Below are positions 1-6,787 of a DNA stretch of 6,877 nt, piece by piece. Location: the NCBI GenBank assembly GCA_019057975.1, contig JAHLWJ010000242.1, forward strand, positions 1 to 6,877. Direction: 5' to 3'. Source of the stretch: Promethearchaeota archaeon (lineage in GTDB: Archaea > Asgardarchaeota > Lokiarchaeia > Sigynarchaeales > SOKP01). A program made the position numbers and the translations under genes. A model generated the notes under the pieces. That model had not been told where the DNA came from and ran no database searches. It was given only the letters and a program-made list of their open reading frames with translations. Position 1 is the stretch's first letter. The number at the start of each line of letters is the position of its first letter.

Positions 1-36
1 AATGGAAGAAAAACCGTTAAGGCACGAGATTTATAA
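1..36 (+). CDS. Partial: C-terminal end of a probable archaeal histone
   Basis: Only the last 11 codons are in the window. Frame 1 reads NGRKTVKARDL and then TAA at 34-36. This closely resembles the loop-2/start-of-helix-3 segment of archaeal histones, typically GRKTVKAxDI followed by roughly ten more residues, in which the R and T contact DNA. The match is from memory of the family and covers few residues, so the call is tentative. If right, the protein would be a DNA-packaging histone-fold protein. The stop falls right after the D-L pair, so helix 3 would be shorter than in canonical HMf-type histones. A T-rich tract at 59-75 on the same strand fits as its terminator. The gene converges on the mre11-rad50 gene. 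Confidence 0.55.
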   Translation, partial: NGRKTVKARDL

Positions 37-58
37 ACAAATTTATATTAAATTTCCA

Positions 59-75
59 CTTTTCTTTTTTTTATT
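59..75 (+). terminator. T-rich transcription terminator after the histone-like gene
   Basis: The plus strand carries TTTT, C, then eight T (65-72), starting 23 bases after the stop codon of the partial upstream gene. Archaeal RNA polymerase terminates at oligo-T tracts without needing a hairpin, and none is seen. In DNA this AT-rich a T tract can also arise by chance. Confidence 0.45.
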
Positions 76-216
76 ATTCATTGATGTCTATGTTAATACA
101 TTTAAAAAATTAGGATTTTAACGAATATTATATTATTTTCCATTATAATCGGAATTAGAGATTAATAAAGAATTTGGGAAGTCTCTCCCTCGAATCTTGC
201 AGTGCTTATGATTTCC

Positions 217-230
217 AAAATAAAAAAATA
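217..230 (-). terminator. Possible secondary T-rich terminator for the operon
   Basis: The minus strand reads TATTTTTTTATTTT, with a run of seven T, about 100 bases beyond the mre11-rad50 stop codon. It could act as a backup to the tract directly after the stop, or end a short transcript from the TATA-like site at 282-275. No hairpin precedes it. Confidence 0.3.
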
Positions 231-312
231 GGTGCAACGAGAATTTTAAGTTCTACTTCCTTTGATACTAAGTATATTTAAAACCATAAGATGTGTTAAG
301 ATGGAACTAATT

Positions 313-327
313 GTAAAAGAAGAAAAT
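313..327 (-). terminator. T-rich terminator directly after mre11-rad50
   Basis: Immediately after the TAA stop (332-330) the minus strand reads ATTTTCTTCTTTTAC, a pyrimidine tract of the type at which archaeal RNA polymerase releases. It is the last plausible signal of the three-gene operon before the convergent spacer. Confidence 0.45.
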
Positions 328-329
328 AT

Positions 330-3300
330 TTAAAATATTTTAGATTTGCCTAATTCATCCCATCCAATTATTATGCGATTTGGAAATTGTTCTGCGACAT
401 CATCTAAATGAGTTATTAGGATAATTTTTTTAAATAATGATTTGAGTTCAAAAATCTTTTCTACGAATCTTTGTCTTGAAGTTTCTGTATCTAAGGTACC
501 AATATCTCCCTCATCAATAAATAAGGTATCCGATTTTCGAAAAACCGCCCCAGTAGTATCTGGAATTTCCGCTATTCGCTCCATTATAGCAAATCTTATG
601 GCAGCATTAATTTGAGTTTTTTCACCTCCCGAAAAGCTGGATGCCTCCCTTTCTCGTTCTCCATCAAATACATATATTTCAAACCCTATATTTTTTCCAC
701 TTAAAGATTTGAAAATAATTTGATTATATTTTCCCTCTGTAAGATCACTTAGAATTTCTGAAGCTTTGATTGAGATAGCTGGAAGTATTTTTTCTATAGC
801 AAACTTAGCAACTCCATTAAGATGAAATACATCCTTTCGTAAAATTGTATATTTTTCAATATTATTTTTAACTTGTTCTATTTCTTTCTGAATTTGTTTG
901 ATCTTTATTTTGAATTCTTTTATTCGATTAATTTCTTTTTTAATAAATCCGATTTCCCCTTTCAAACCTTGTAATAATTCATTTATCTCATTTAAGTCCT
1001 GTTGTTTTTTTTCAAACTTTCGTGCAACTTCTAAATATTCTTCATAAGAAGGTTTTAGTCTTTTTAGCTCTTCCTCTAATTTTTCTAATTTCTCTTTCAG
1101 GTTAAAAATATCTTTTTCGCTTTTTCTAATTAAGGGAGCATAATCCTTTATTTCTTTTAATCTTCTTTCTAACTCTTCTCTCTCTTCTTCTTGTCTTTTG
1201 AGCTCCTCTAACTTTTTAGTAATAATTGATAATTGCTCCTCAAAATTTTCGATTAATCTTTGTTTAACGAGACTTGCATTTAATTTTTTAACTTTTTTTT
1301 CTACTTCTCCTAATTCCTCTGTCTTTTTCTTCTCAATTTTTTTTAATTTTTCTTGTAATATTCGGTAATCTATCTTGATTTCATCTGCAATGAAAACATC
1401 TTTTGTTATTTTCTTTTGTTTAGGTCTAATTACCTGCAATTCTATTTGAGTTTTTTCTTCTGTAGCGATAAATTCTTTTATGCGTTTATCGTCCTTATAT
1501 TCTTTAGCCATAGGTAGTTCAATTTTTTGCAGCCTGTAAAGTCTTTCTGTTAACATACCATCCTCTTTTAAAGTATTAAACGCTTCGTCTTTACTTATAT
1601 CAACATCTAAGTCGGAAAGTCGGGATTCCCTTTTTTGAATTTGATCAATCAACATCTCTAATTGCTCATCATATTGCTTTTCTATACGATCTAGCATTTT
1701 TTGAGTACTCTCTATTTCAGATTGTATTAACTCTTTCTCATGTATTTTTTTATTAACGATCTCTTTTCGTTTTTCTAAATCTTCTTTCTCGTTTCTAATA
1801 TCGTGAAATTTTTCTAACTTTTTTTGGAGATTTTCGAATTTATTTTGCTGGATTTTAGACATTTTAAGTTCTTCCTCATTCTTACCAACATCAATCTCTA
1901 ACTCATCGATAGATTTCTTAGTATTAGAGTAGTTAAAAGCTTCAATTTGCAATCTTTCCGTTTCTTCTTTTAATTTTTGCACTTCTTTTGAAATAATTGT
2001 TTTTTCTTTTTCTTGTTGCAGAACTTCTTCATTTTTTAGTTTTAAATTTTTTATATACTGAGGCAATTCTTCAATTAATACTCCTAATTCGTCAGTCTTT
2101 CCTTCAAAAAACTTTTGATTCTCTACGAGATCCATTATTACAGTTTTTAAATTTTTCTCAACCTCTTGAAAAATCTTCAACTTAAACAATTTTATAAGCC
2201 TCTTATGTCTTTTAGAAGAGTCAAGAGATGAAAATATCTGTAATTCTTGCTGTCTTATAAAAAAGGAAGATGTGAATCCTTCGTAATCGTAACCTATAAT
2301 CCCCTCTAATTTTTCCTCTTTTTCTGGAATTTTCAGACCAGTATATAATGGCTCATTCTCAAATTTTAGCTCTAGTTTAGGCGAAGTTTGCCTTCTTTTT
2401 ACAACTAATAGTTGATCTCCAATTAAAAGTTCAAGATTTACGTATCCTTTATCGTATAATATTTCATCAAGAGTAAGTCCTACATCTCTACGAGAATTTC
2501 TTTTAAAAAGAGCAAATGTAATAGCATCTAATATTGAAGACTTTCCTGAACCTGTAGGACCTTTTATAACATATAAACCATCTTCAAAAACAATTTTATT
2601 TGGTCCTTTTCCGTAGTTAATAAAATTTTGCATATCAATAGATCTTATTGATAAAGAACCTTTAGTAGTTAAATCAACTAAGGAAATCTCCTTTGCAAGT
2701 AATTCTAAACCAATACTTTTCAGTTCTCCGTAATATTTATGAGTTGAATATTTCTGCTCGAGAAAATCTTTAAATAAGCTTCTTGGATCTAAATTAACCT
2801 TCCGAAGCTTTTGAAGCTCAAGACCAATTTTTTCTTTATAGTTCAAATTAGTATAAAAAGAATCTTTAAAATACTGTTGTAGCTGATTTTTATTAATTTT
2901 TACTTCCATTCCTTTAGAACAATAAATTGCGATTTCACATATGGATTCTTTAACGCTTTCTTTTTCTGGTAGAGCTTCTAAAATAAATCGATTTAGATCT
3001 TCTGTATCATTTGGAATTTCTATATTTAGTTTTATAAGATTTCTACATTCTATTTCTCTAAATTCTAAATCGTCGTTCTCAATATCATAAACGCAGTAAA
3101 ACTTTTTTGAATCTCTTTCCCCCATATCAAGCCTATCAATTGACCCTGGAATTATAATTCGATCGTCGTTCCACATTTTTTGTTTTAAATGTACATGTCC
3201 AAAAATAACGAGATCAAATTTATCTTTTTGAATCATTTGTTTATTAAATCGAAATTCCCCGTAAATCGTTCTAGGATTATTCGTTTCTCGAATTTTGGCC

Positions 3301-3932
3301 CCATCCAAATAATAATGTCCAATTAGAATTCTTTTTTGACAATCTTTTAGTTTAGTCTTGCATATCTGTGCAATATAATTTTGAAAAATGTGTTGAGCAA
3401 TTATGTAATTATTCTGATTTTCAAGAATTTCTTTTTCTATAAAGCCCTCATTTTTAGCCATCTTTACTAAAACATCAAAATGGATATAGGGTAGAAAAAT
3501 AATGCCAGCCTTCTTCTCATTAATTTCAATTATTAGATGTTTTAGACCTGTGTACACGTTAACATTAGAAAAGTTTGCTAATTCTTGAACATCCGCCCCT
3601 CTCTTAGGATTCCTTATAGAATCGTGATTACCGCCAATAATAATTGTTTTTATCTGGTGTTCATTTAAAGGTATGAAGATTTTTTCACGCACGATTTTTC
3701 TGATAGTAGGAGAAATCATCTGCCTTTCGTATAAATCTCCTAGAAAGATCACATAATCTGCTTTTTCTTCTATAGCTGCATTAACAATTTTTTCGCAATT
3801 GTTAATTACATCAAAATTTCTTTCTGAAATACTTAACTCATAATTTTTGCGATAAGAATACGGTTTTCCAAAATGAGTATCCCCTATGAAAAATATCTTT
3901 GTAATGATCCCTTCACCTGTTTTTATCTTCAA
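330..3932 (-). CDS. Mre11-Rad50 fusion: break-repair nuclease and SMC-like ATPase in one chain
   Basis: A single uninterrupted 1200-codon frame joins two normally separate subunits of the double-strand-break processing complex. Residues ~11-300 are an Mre11/SbcD metallophosphoesterase with all metal ligands visible: D18/H20, D66, the GNHD motif (N102, H103), H206 and GHVH (H246, H248), then the family's PGSIDRLDMGE segment. Residues ~300-380 are probably the capping region; ~381-418 look like the Rad50-binding helix-loop-helix. Rad50 begins at ~427: Walker A GPTGSGKSS (458-466), Q-loop around Q561/Q562, coiled coil ~600-775 and ~858-1035, signature FSGGEK (1100-1105), Walker B LFIDEGD (1137-1143), D-loop near 1145-1148, H-loop H1175. 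The arms and apex contain no cysteine, so there is no CxxC zinc hook; all seven cysteines lie at or before residue 338. The Rad50 part (~774 residues) is somewhat shorter than usual archaeal Rad50 (~880, from memory). The start is uncertain: TTG at 3932 has no ribosome site, while ATT at 3905 has a good one and gives the usual Mre11 N-terminus. Last gene of the operon. Confidence 0.95.
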   Translation of the reverse strand: MKIKTGEGIITKIFFIGDTHFGKPYSYRKNYELSISERNFDVINNCEKIVNAAIEEKADYVIFLGDLYERQMISPTIRKIVREKIFIPLNEHQIKTIIIGGNHDSIRNPKRGADVQELANFSNVNVYTGLKHLIIEINEKKAGIIFLPYIHFDVLVKMAKNEGFIEKEILENQNNYIIAQHIFQNYIAQICKTKLKDCQKRILIGHYYLDGAKIRETNNPRTIYGEFRFNKQMIQKDKFDLVIFGHVHLKQKMWNDDRIIIPGSIDRLDMGERDSKKFYCVYDIENDDLEFREIECRNLIKLNIEIPNDTEDLNRFILEALPEKESVKESICEIAIYCSKGMEVKINKNQLQQYFKDSFYTNLNYKEKIGLELQKLRKVNLDPRSLFKDFLEQKYSTHKYYGELKSIGLELLAKEISLVDLTTKGSLSIRSIDMQNFINYGKGPNKIVFEDGLYVIKGPTGSGKSSILDAITFALFKRNSRRDVGLTLDEILYDKGYVNLELLIGDQLLVVKRRQTSPKLELKFENEPLYTGLKIPEKEEKLEGIIGYDYEGFTSSFFIRQQELQIFSSLDSSKRHKRLIKLFKLKIFQEVEKNLKTVIMDLVENQKFFEGKTDELGVLIEELPQYIKNLKLKNEEVLQQEKEKTIISKEVQKLKEETERLQIEAFNYSNTKKSIDELEIDVGKNEEELKMSKIQQNKFENLQKKLEKFHDIRNEKEDLEKRKEIVNKKIHEKELIQSEIESTQKMLDRIEKQYDEQLEMLIDQIQKRESRLSDLDVDISKDEAFNTLKEDGMLTERLYRLQKIELPMAKEYKDDKRIKEFIATEEKTQIELQVIRPKQKKITKDVFIADEIKIDYRILQEKLKKIEKKKTEELGEVEKKVKKLNASLVKQRLIENFEEQLSIITKKLEELKRQEEEREELERRLKEIKDYAPLIRKSEKDIFNLKEKLEKLEEELKRLKPSYEEYLEVARKFEKKQQDLNEINELLQGLKGEIGFIKKEINRIKEFKIKIKQIQKEIEQVKNNIEKYTILRKDVFHLNGVAKFAIEKILPAISIKASEILSDLTEGKYNQIIFKSLSGKNIGFEIYVFDGEREREASSFSGGEKTQINAAIRFAIMERIAEIPDTTGAVFRKSDTLFIDEGDIGTLDTETSRQRFVEKIFELKSLFKKIILITHLDDVAEQFPNRIIIGWDELGKSKIF
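1353..1607 (-). other. Apex segment of the Rad50 coiled coil, replacing the zinc hook
   Basis: This encodes residues ~776-860 of the fusion protein. The flanking arms are of nearly equal length (~175-190 residues), so in an antiparallel Rad50 fold this segment sits at the tip. It has no cysteine, breaks the charged heptad pattern, contains prolines at 807 and 837, and its second half (~829-856) has the alternating hydrophobics of beta strands. It may be a small alternative dimerisation or capping domain. That is inference: I recognise no known fold in it. Confidence 0.5.
3913..3918 (-). promoter_or_regulatory. Strong Shine-Dalgarno inside the annotated 5' end of mre11-rad50
   Basis: The minus strand reads AGGTGA here, a perfect match to the archaeal anti-Shine-Dalgarno core. 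It lies downstream of the TTG at 3932, so it cannot serve that codon. Seven bases further on is an in-frame ATT (3905-3903, residue 10). Starting there places the first active-site Asp at residue 9, close to position 8 in characterised Mre11 proteins (recalled for the Pyrococcus enzyme). No in-frame ATG, GTG or TTG lies within reach of this site. Confidence 0.6.
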
Positions 3933-3962
3933 TATTACTATTTTAAGGAAAAACTGAATTCA

Positions 3963-5639
3963 TTAATTCTCTTCTAATTTAGTTAAATCAGCTTTTTCCA
4001 GAGCTTTAAGCGTTTCTGCAAGAGGTTTTCCAATCCCTAACTTCTCTTTTAGTTCTTTTTCGTTTTTATAGTCAAAGACATCGATAATAGTAGGGACTGC
4101 GACAGCGTCTCCTCGGATAAGACATTGTTTCTTTTGTAGCCCTGAGATAATTCCGCGCCATTTCTTTGAATCAGGGAATGTTTTAACAACCCGTTTAATA
4201 TCCTTGTCGTCAATCATATGCATTACAAATGTATTTGCTATTTGTGAATATACCTCTTCATCAATTTGAGAAGGCCTCTGGTCGACAAATGCTAAAGTTA
4301 ATTGAAACTTCCTCATTTCCCGAGCAATTCGACCGAATATAGTATGCTGGATCACTCCTGATTTTAAGAATTTATGAGCTTCTTCTACGACTACTATTAA
4401 AGGAGGTAATTTCGTGTCGTCTTCTTTTTGAGAATACATGTTATATAATCTACGAGTAATCATATTTGCTATGAACATATATAGATGAGTATTAGTTCCG
4501 TATTTTCCAAAATCAACTACGATCGACTTTCCCTCAAGTAATCTGATAAAAATATTTTCTAAACTATCTTCCCTTTTACTCTCACCACGTTCTTTTAAAA
4601 AGTCATACCTTTTAAATCGGATAATTCTGTTTCTTAAAGCACCCAAAGAGAAGGAATTGATCTGATTGTGTTCTCCAGCATCAATCTTATCAATTGCATC
4701 AAATAAATCCTTAAATTCTTCAGGATTATTCTTTATATAACCTTCAATATACATTAATACATTAATACTCGGTTCATTTAATGTCTGGGTGCTAGCGATA
4801 ATATCCCCTGAAGTTATGCTATCCTTATATATGAAAAATTGCTCTGCCCCATCAGTCGTTGTACGTTTCTTATCCAATTCACCAAGACGATAAATTTGTA
4901 TTTTCTCTCGATAATACCATGCTAACCCTTTTGTTTTGTCTGCGCGGGAAACTAATCCATATTCACCTTGCATATCAAATAAGATTAATTGAGAGATTTG
5001 ATGCTTCAAAATAAAAAGACATATTATTTTATTCAAAATGGATTTCCCAATTCCAGTTCTTCCAAATAGTCCGTATGGTTTCTTTACCAACTGAGCAAAA
5101 TCAATAGGAACTTCATGTTCAAAACCTCTTAATGTACCAATTGAATCAGAATATTCTGAAGTTTTATAGATTAGATCAATCTCTTCTTTTGTTACTTCAC
5201 GCCCATTCGAAAATATCGGAGGAATCGTATCAAATCCCCGTATGAGCTCTTGAAATTCTATTTCTTCTAAACTTTTTTTAGGTAATATTCTAAGACAACT
5301 TAAATCAGCAAGACCGTAAAATTCTTTCCCTCTTACACCCTCTATTTGGCTTGGGGGAAGCAAATCAATAAACGGAGAGTTTGCAAATCTCTCCGCAATA
5401 GAATTTCGAGTACTGAAATATAAACGATTTATTAAGGTATAATATATAAGATTATCAGTTTCAATAACTAATGGTTGCCCTAATCTTAAACTATCGGGTC
5501 GATGTTGTATTTTTAAAGTTATTACGCTATCAGGTGGTCCTGTGTCTGCATAACACACTTCTCCAATTTTACCGATCTGTACTGGTTTTTCTAAATTTTC
5601 TAATTCTATTTCAATTTCTTTATTTCCTTTTTCTGACAT
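3963..5639 (-). CDS. herA: HerA, hexameric DNA translocase of end resection
   Basis: This is a 558-residue FtsK/HerA-superfamily ATPase that, with NurA, unwinds and degrades DNA ends to give 3' overhangs after Mre11-Rad50 has acted. Residues ~20-115 fit the N-terminal HAS beta-barrel. The RecA-like core follows: Walker A GRTGIGKS (193-200; K199), FDMQGEYG (221-228), Walker B VVVEEAHKF (416-424; E419/E420), arginine-finger candidates in REMRK (R440, R443), and the family's QRPSQID strip (454-460) with IANT (467-470). It is a little longer than the ~500-residue Sulfolobus HerA, partly through an acidic ~20-residue N-terminal tail. The Walker B position holds EE rather than DE, which I recall as usual in HerA. 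ATG at 5639 has an AGGT ribosome site nine bases upstream. nurA ends 42 bases before it and mre11-rad50 starts 30 bases after it, consistent with co-transcription. The C-terminal ~30 residues are a charged tail. Confidence 0.93.
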   Translation of the reverse strand: MSEKGNKEIEIELENLEKPVQIGKIGEVCYADTGPPDSVITLKIQHRPDSLRLGQPLVIETDNLIYYTLINRLYFSTRNSIAERFANSPFIDLLPPSQIEGVRGKEFYGLADLSCLRILPKKSLEEIEFQELIRGFDTIPPIFSNGREVTKEEIDLIYKTSEYSDSIGTLRGFEHEVPIDFAQLVKKPYGLFGRTGIGKSILNKIICLFILKHQISQLILFDMQGEYGLVSRADKTKGLAWYYREKIQIYRLGELDKKRTTTDGAEQFFIYKDSITSGDIIASTQTLNEPSINVLMYIEGYIKNNPEEFKDLFDAIDKIDAGEHNQINSFSLGALRNRIIRFKRYDFLKERGESKREDSLENIFIRLLEGKSIVVDFGKYGTNTHLYMFIANMITRRLYNMYSQKEDDTKLPPLIVVVEEAHKFLKSGVIQHTIFGRIAREMRKFQLTLAFVDQRPSQIDEEVYSQIANTFVMHMIDDKDIKRVVKTFPDSKKWRGIISGLQKKQCLIRGDAVAVPTIIDVFDYKNEKELKEKLGIGKPLAETLKALEKADLTKLEEN

Positions 5640-5648
5640 TTAATTTTG

Positions 5649-5652
5649 ACCT
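5649..5652 (-). promoter_or_regulatory. Ribosome binding site of herA
   Basis: AGGT on the minus strand with a nine-base spacer to the ATG at 5639. It is a short match but sits within a purine-rich AAAAAGGT, and it supports the chosen start. Confidence 0.5.
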
Positions 5653-5661
5653 TTTTATTTT

Positions 5662-5670
5662 TTTATATAG
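5662..5670 (-). promoter_or_regulatory. TATA-like element in the nurA-herA gap
   Basis: The minus strand reads CTATATAAA inside the 42-base gap. If it were a TATA box, transcription would begin about 25 bases downstream, almost at the herA ATG, giving a near-leaderless herA mRNA in addition to the operon transcript. AT-rich gaps produce such matches often, so this is only a candidate. Confidence 0.2.
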
Positions 5671-5681
5671 GAAAAATTGAA

Positions 5682-6752
5682 TTATCTTGATAATTGATCC
5701 AAAATTTCATGGAATGAGCTTAACTCTTTTCCTCCTAAATCTACCGCACCTTCCAAAATATCATTGGCACTAAGCCCCATATCTTTTAGCACCCTAATAA
5801 GTTCTAATTCGTAAGAATCTTTAAAATCCCTTACACTTTTAGCAATTTTATGAGCTTCAATAAGACCTATTGGATAACCAGGCACTAATTTAACCATAGA
5901 ATATGCTGCAATCGATGAAAATAATTTATCAATATTACCTCCATCATTACCTATATCTACTCTAAACCACTTATATGCTTCTTTATGCAATTTAGCAAAA
6001 TGTATTTTACCCCAAGCATCAAATTTTGTTTGTCTTTCTATAAATGTATCTGGAATCTTGATATAGGTTAAGTTTGAATATTTTTTATCATAATATCTTT
6101 TTAAGAAAAAATCATCAGTGTAATTATCTCTAAAGAAATGAGTTGATGTTGATTTAGAGATACCGGCTAATAAAATATCGTTCATCCTGCAATTTAATAT
6201 TATGCTTTTATAAATTGGCTCTCTTTCAAGCGCTTTATATGTAAGTAAAGCTCCGTCTTTAAGTAAAATACAATTATTATAAGTTTCCGAAATTTTTTCT
6301 AATGTTATATCTTCCAAATAACTCATTATATTGCTAGCAAATAAAGAAGGGTTTCTTTCTTGGAACGCTGTAGCAATCTCTGCCGCTTTAGAGAAGACTT
6401 CTGGTTGAGAGTCCAATATAAACTCGTTGAAACTTAATAAATTAAGGTGATCAAATGTCTTTGGGGGTGCATTAATTAAATAATATATTTTACCATTTTT
6501 TACTTGGATTTTATACTCTGTAACCACAATTCGAAATAATGCAATCCATGTGTCTGCACCTAAAAAGGAAAATAAAATACTATAAGAACCATCAATAGAT
6601 ACTAATGGTAATTCTTCTCCTATGATTTTAGGTAATTCAAATTGAATCGCTTCAATTTCTTTACCTTCAAATTCTCTAATTGATTCTCTAGGTTTACCAA
6701 AATTTACTAAATTTAACAGGTTCTTAATTTTCTGGATATCTTCAGTTTTCAT
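5682..6752 (-). CDS. nurA: NurA 5'-3' nuclease, partner of HerA
   Basis: This 356-residue protein fits the NurA nuclease family, which docks on the HerA hexamer as a dimer and degrades DNA strands fed to it during break resection. Motifs in order: SIDGS (52-56; D54), a probable acidic ligand around E147, LLKDGAL (163-169; D166), AGISKST (196-202; K200), FRVDIG (263-268; D266), and GYPIGLIEAH (292-301; Y293 and H301). The eight-residue Tyr-to-His spacing matches the active-site pair I recall from Sulfolobus NurA (Y291/H299), and D54/D166 correspond to its D56/D131. Length is typical. The ATG at 6752 has AAGGAT upstream with an eight-base spacer. It is the first gene of the operon; in many thermophilic archaea nurA instead lies last, after rad50. 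No sign of truncation or frameshift. Confidence 0.9.
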   Translation of the reverse strand: MKTEDIQKIKNLLNLVNFGKPRESIREFEGKEIEAIQFELPKIIGEELPLVSIDGSYSILFSFLGADTWIALFRIVVTEYKIQVKNGKIYYLINAPPKTFDHLNLLSFNEFILDSQPEVFSKAAEIATAFQERNPSLFASNIMSYLEDITLEKISETYNNCILLKDGALLTYKALEREPIYKSIILNCRMNDILLAGISKSTSTHFFRDNYTDDFFLKRYYDKKYSNLTYIKIPDTFIERQTKFDAWGKIHFAKLHKEAYKWFRVDIGNDGGNIDKLFSSIAAYSMVKLVPGYPIGLIEAHKIAKSVRDFKDSYELELIRVLKDMGLSANDILEGAVDLGGKELSSFHEILDQLSR

Positions 6753-6760
6753 ATCTTATA

Positions 6761-6766
6761 ATCCTT
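6761..6766 (-). promoter_or_regulatory. Ribosome binding site of nurA
   Basis: AAGGAT on the minus strand, eight bases before the ATG at 6752. It supports this start and implies that the nurA mRNA has a leader, so the promoter must lie at roughly 6790 or beyond. Confidence 0.55.
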
Positions 6767-6787
6767 TTAATTTTTCTTTGACTAAAC

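Larger units (their letters stand above)
37..329. other. Convergent non-coding spacer
   Basis: This 293-base stretch separates the 3' ends of two converging genes. No open frame longer than about 13 codons was found by reading both strands. It holds a T-rich tract on the plus strand (59-75), two T-rich tracts on the minus strand (217-230 and 313-327), and a slightly more GC-rich island at about 173-219 with an imperfect inverted repeat. On the minus strand 282-275 reads TTTAAATA, an exact archaeal TATA consensus. No tRNA or C/D-box signature was found. It is longer than terminators alone require, so a small RNA is possible but unproven. Confidence 0.6.

Noticed and set aside
30..53. TATA-like strings on the plus strand just after the histone-like stop
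   Set aside because: Several TTTATAAA/TTTATATT strings occur in very AT-rich DNA with no gene downstream on that strand, so composition explains them.
187..200. tRNA-like TTCGA motif on the minus strand
   Set aside because: GCAAGATTCGAGGG recalls a T-loop, but the flanks do not pair as a T-stem and no acceptor, D or anticodon arm is visible nearby.
1997..2185. Open 62-codon frame on the plus strand inside the mre11-rad50 gene
   Set aside because: It is antisense to the lysine/glutamate-rich coiled coil, which always yields Leu/Phe-rich open frames on the opposite strand. It has no recognisable family or independent support.
2600..2720. Assembly artefact creating a false fusion
   Set aside because: The frame crosses the junction without a stop, repeat or composition change, and a coherent linker joins the Rad50-binding helices to the first Rad50 strand. 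Only read data could fully exclude an error.
3339..3362. Cys191 and Cys198 as a possible zinc hook of the fusion protein
   Set aside because: The spacing is CX6C and the pair lies inside the Mre11 phosphoesterase domain, not at the coiled-coil apex, so it cannot replace the Rad50 hook.
3961..3965. TAATG overlap suggesting a gene start coupled to the herA stop
   Set aside because: The ATG opens a frame of only six codons that is out of phase with the mre11-rad50 gene.
5471..5680. Open 69-codon frame on the plus strand over the herA start
   Set aside because: The hydrophobic product mirrors the acidic herA N-terminus and the AT-rich gap. It lies opposite a strongly supported gene and shows no family signature.
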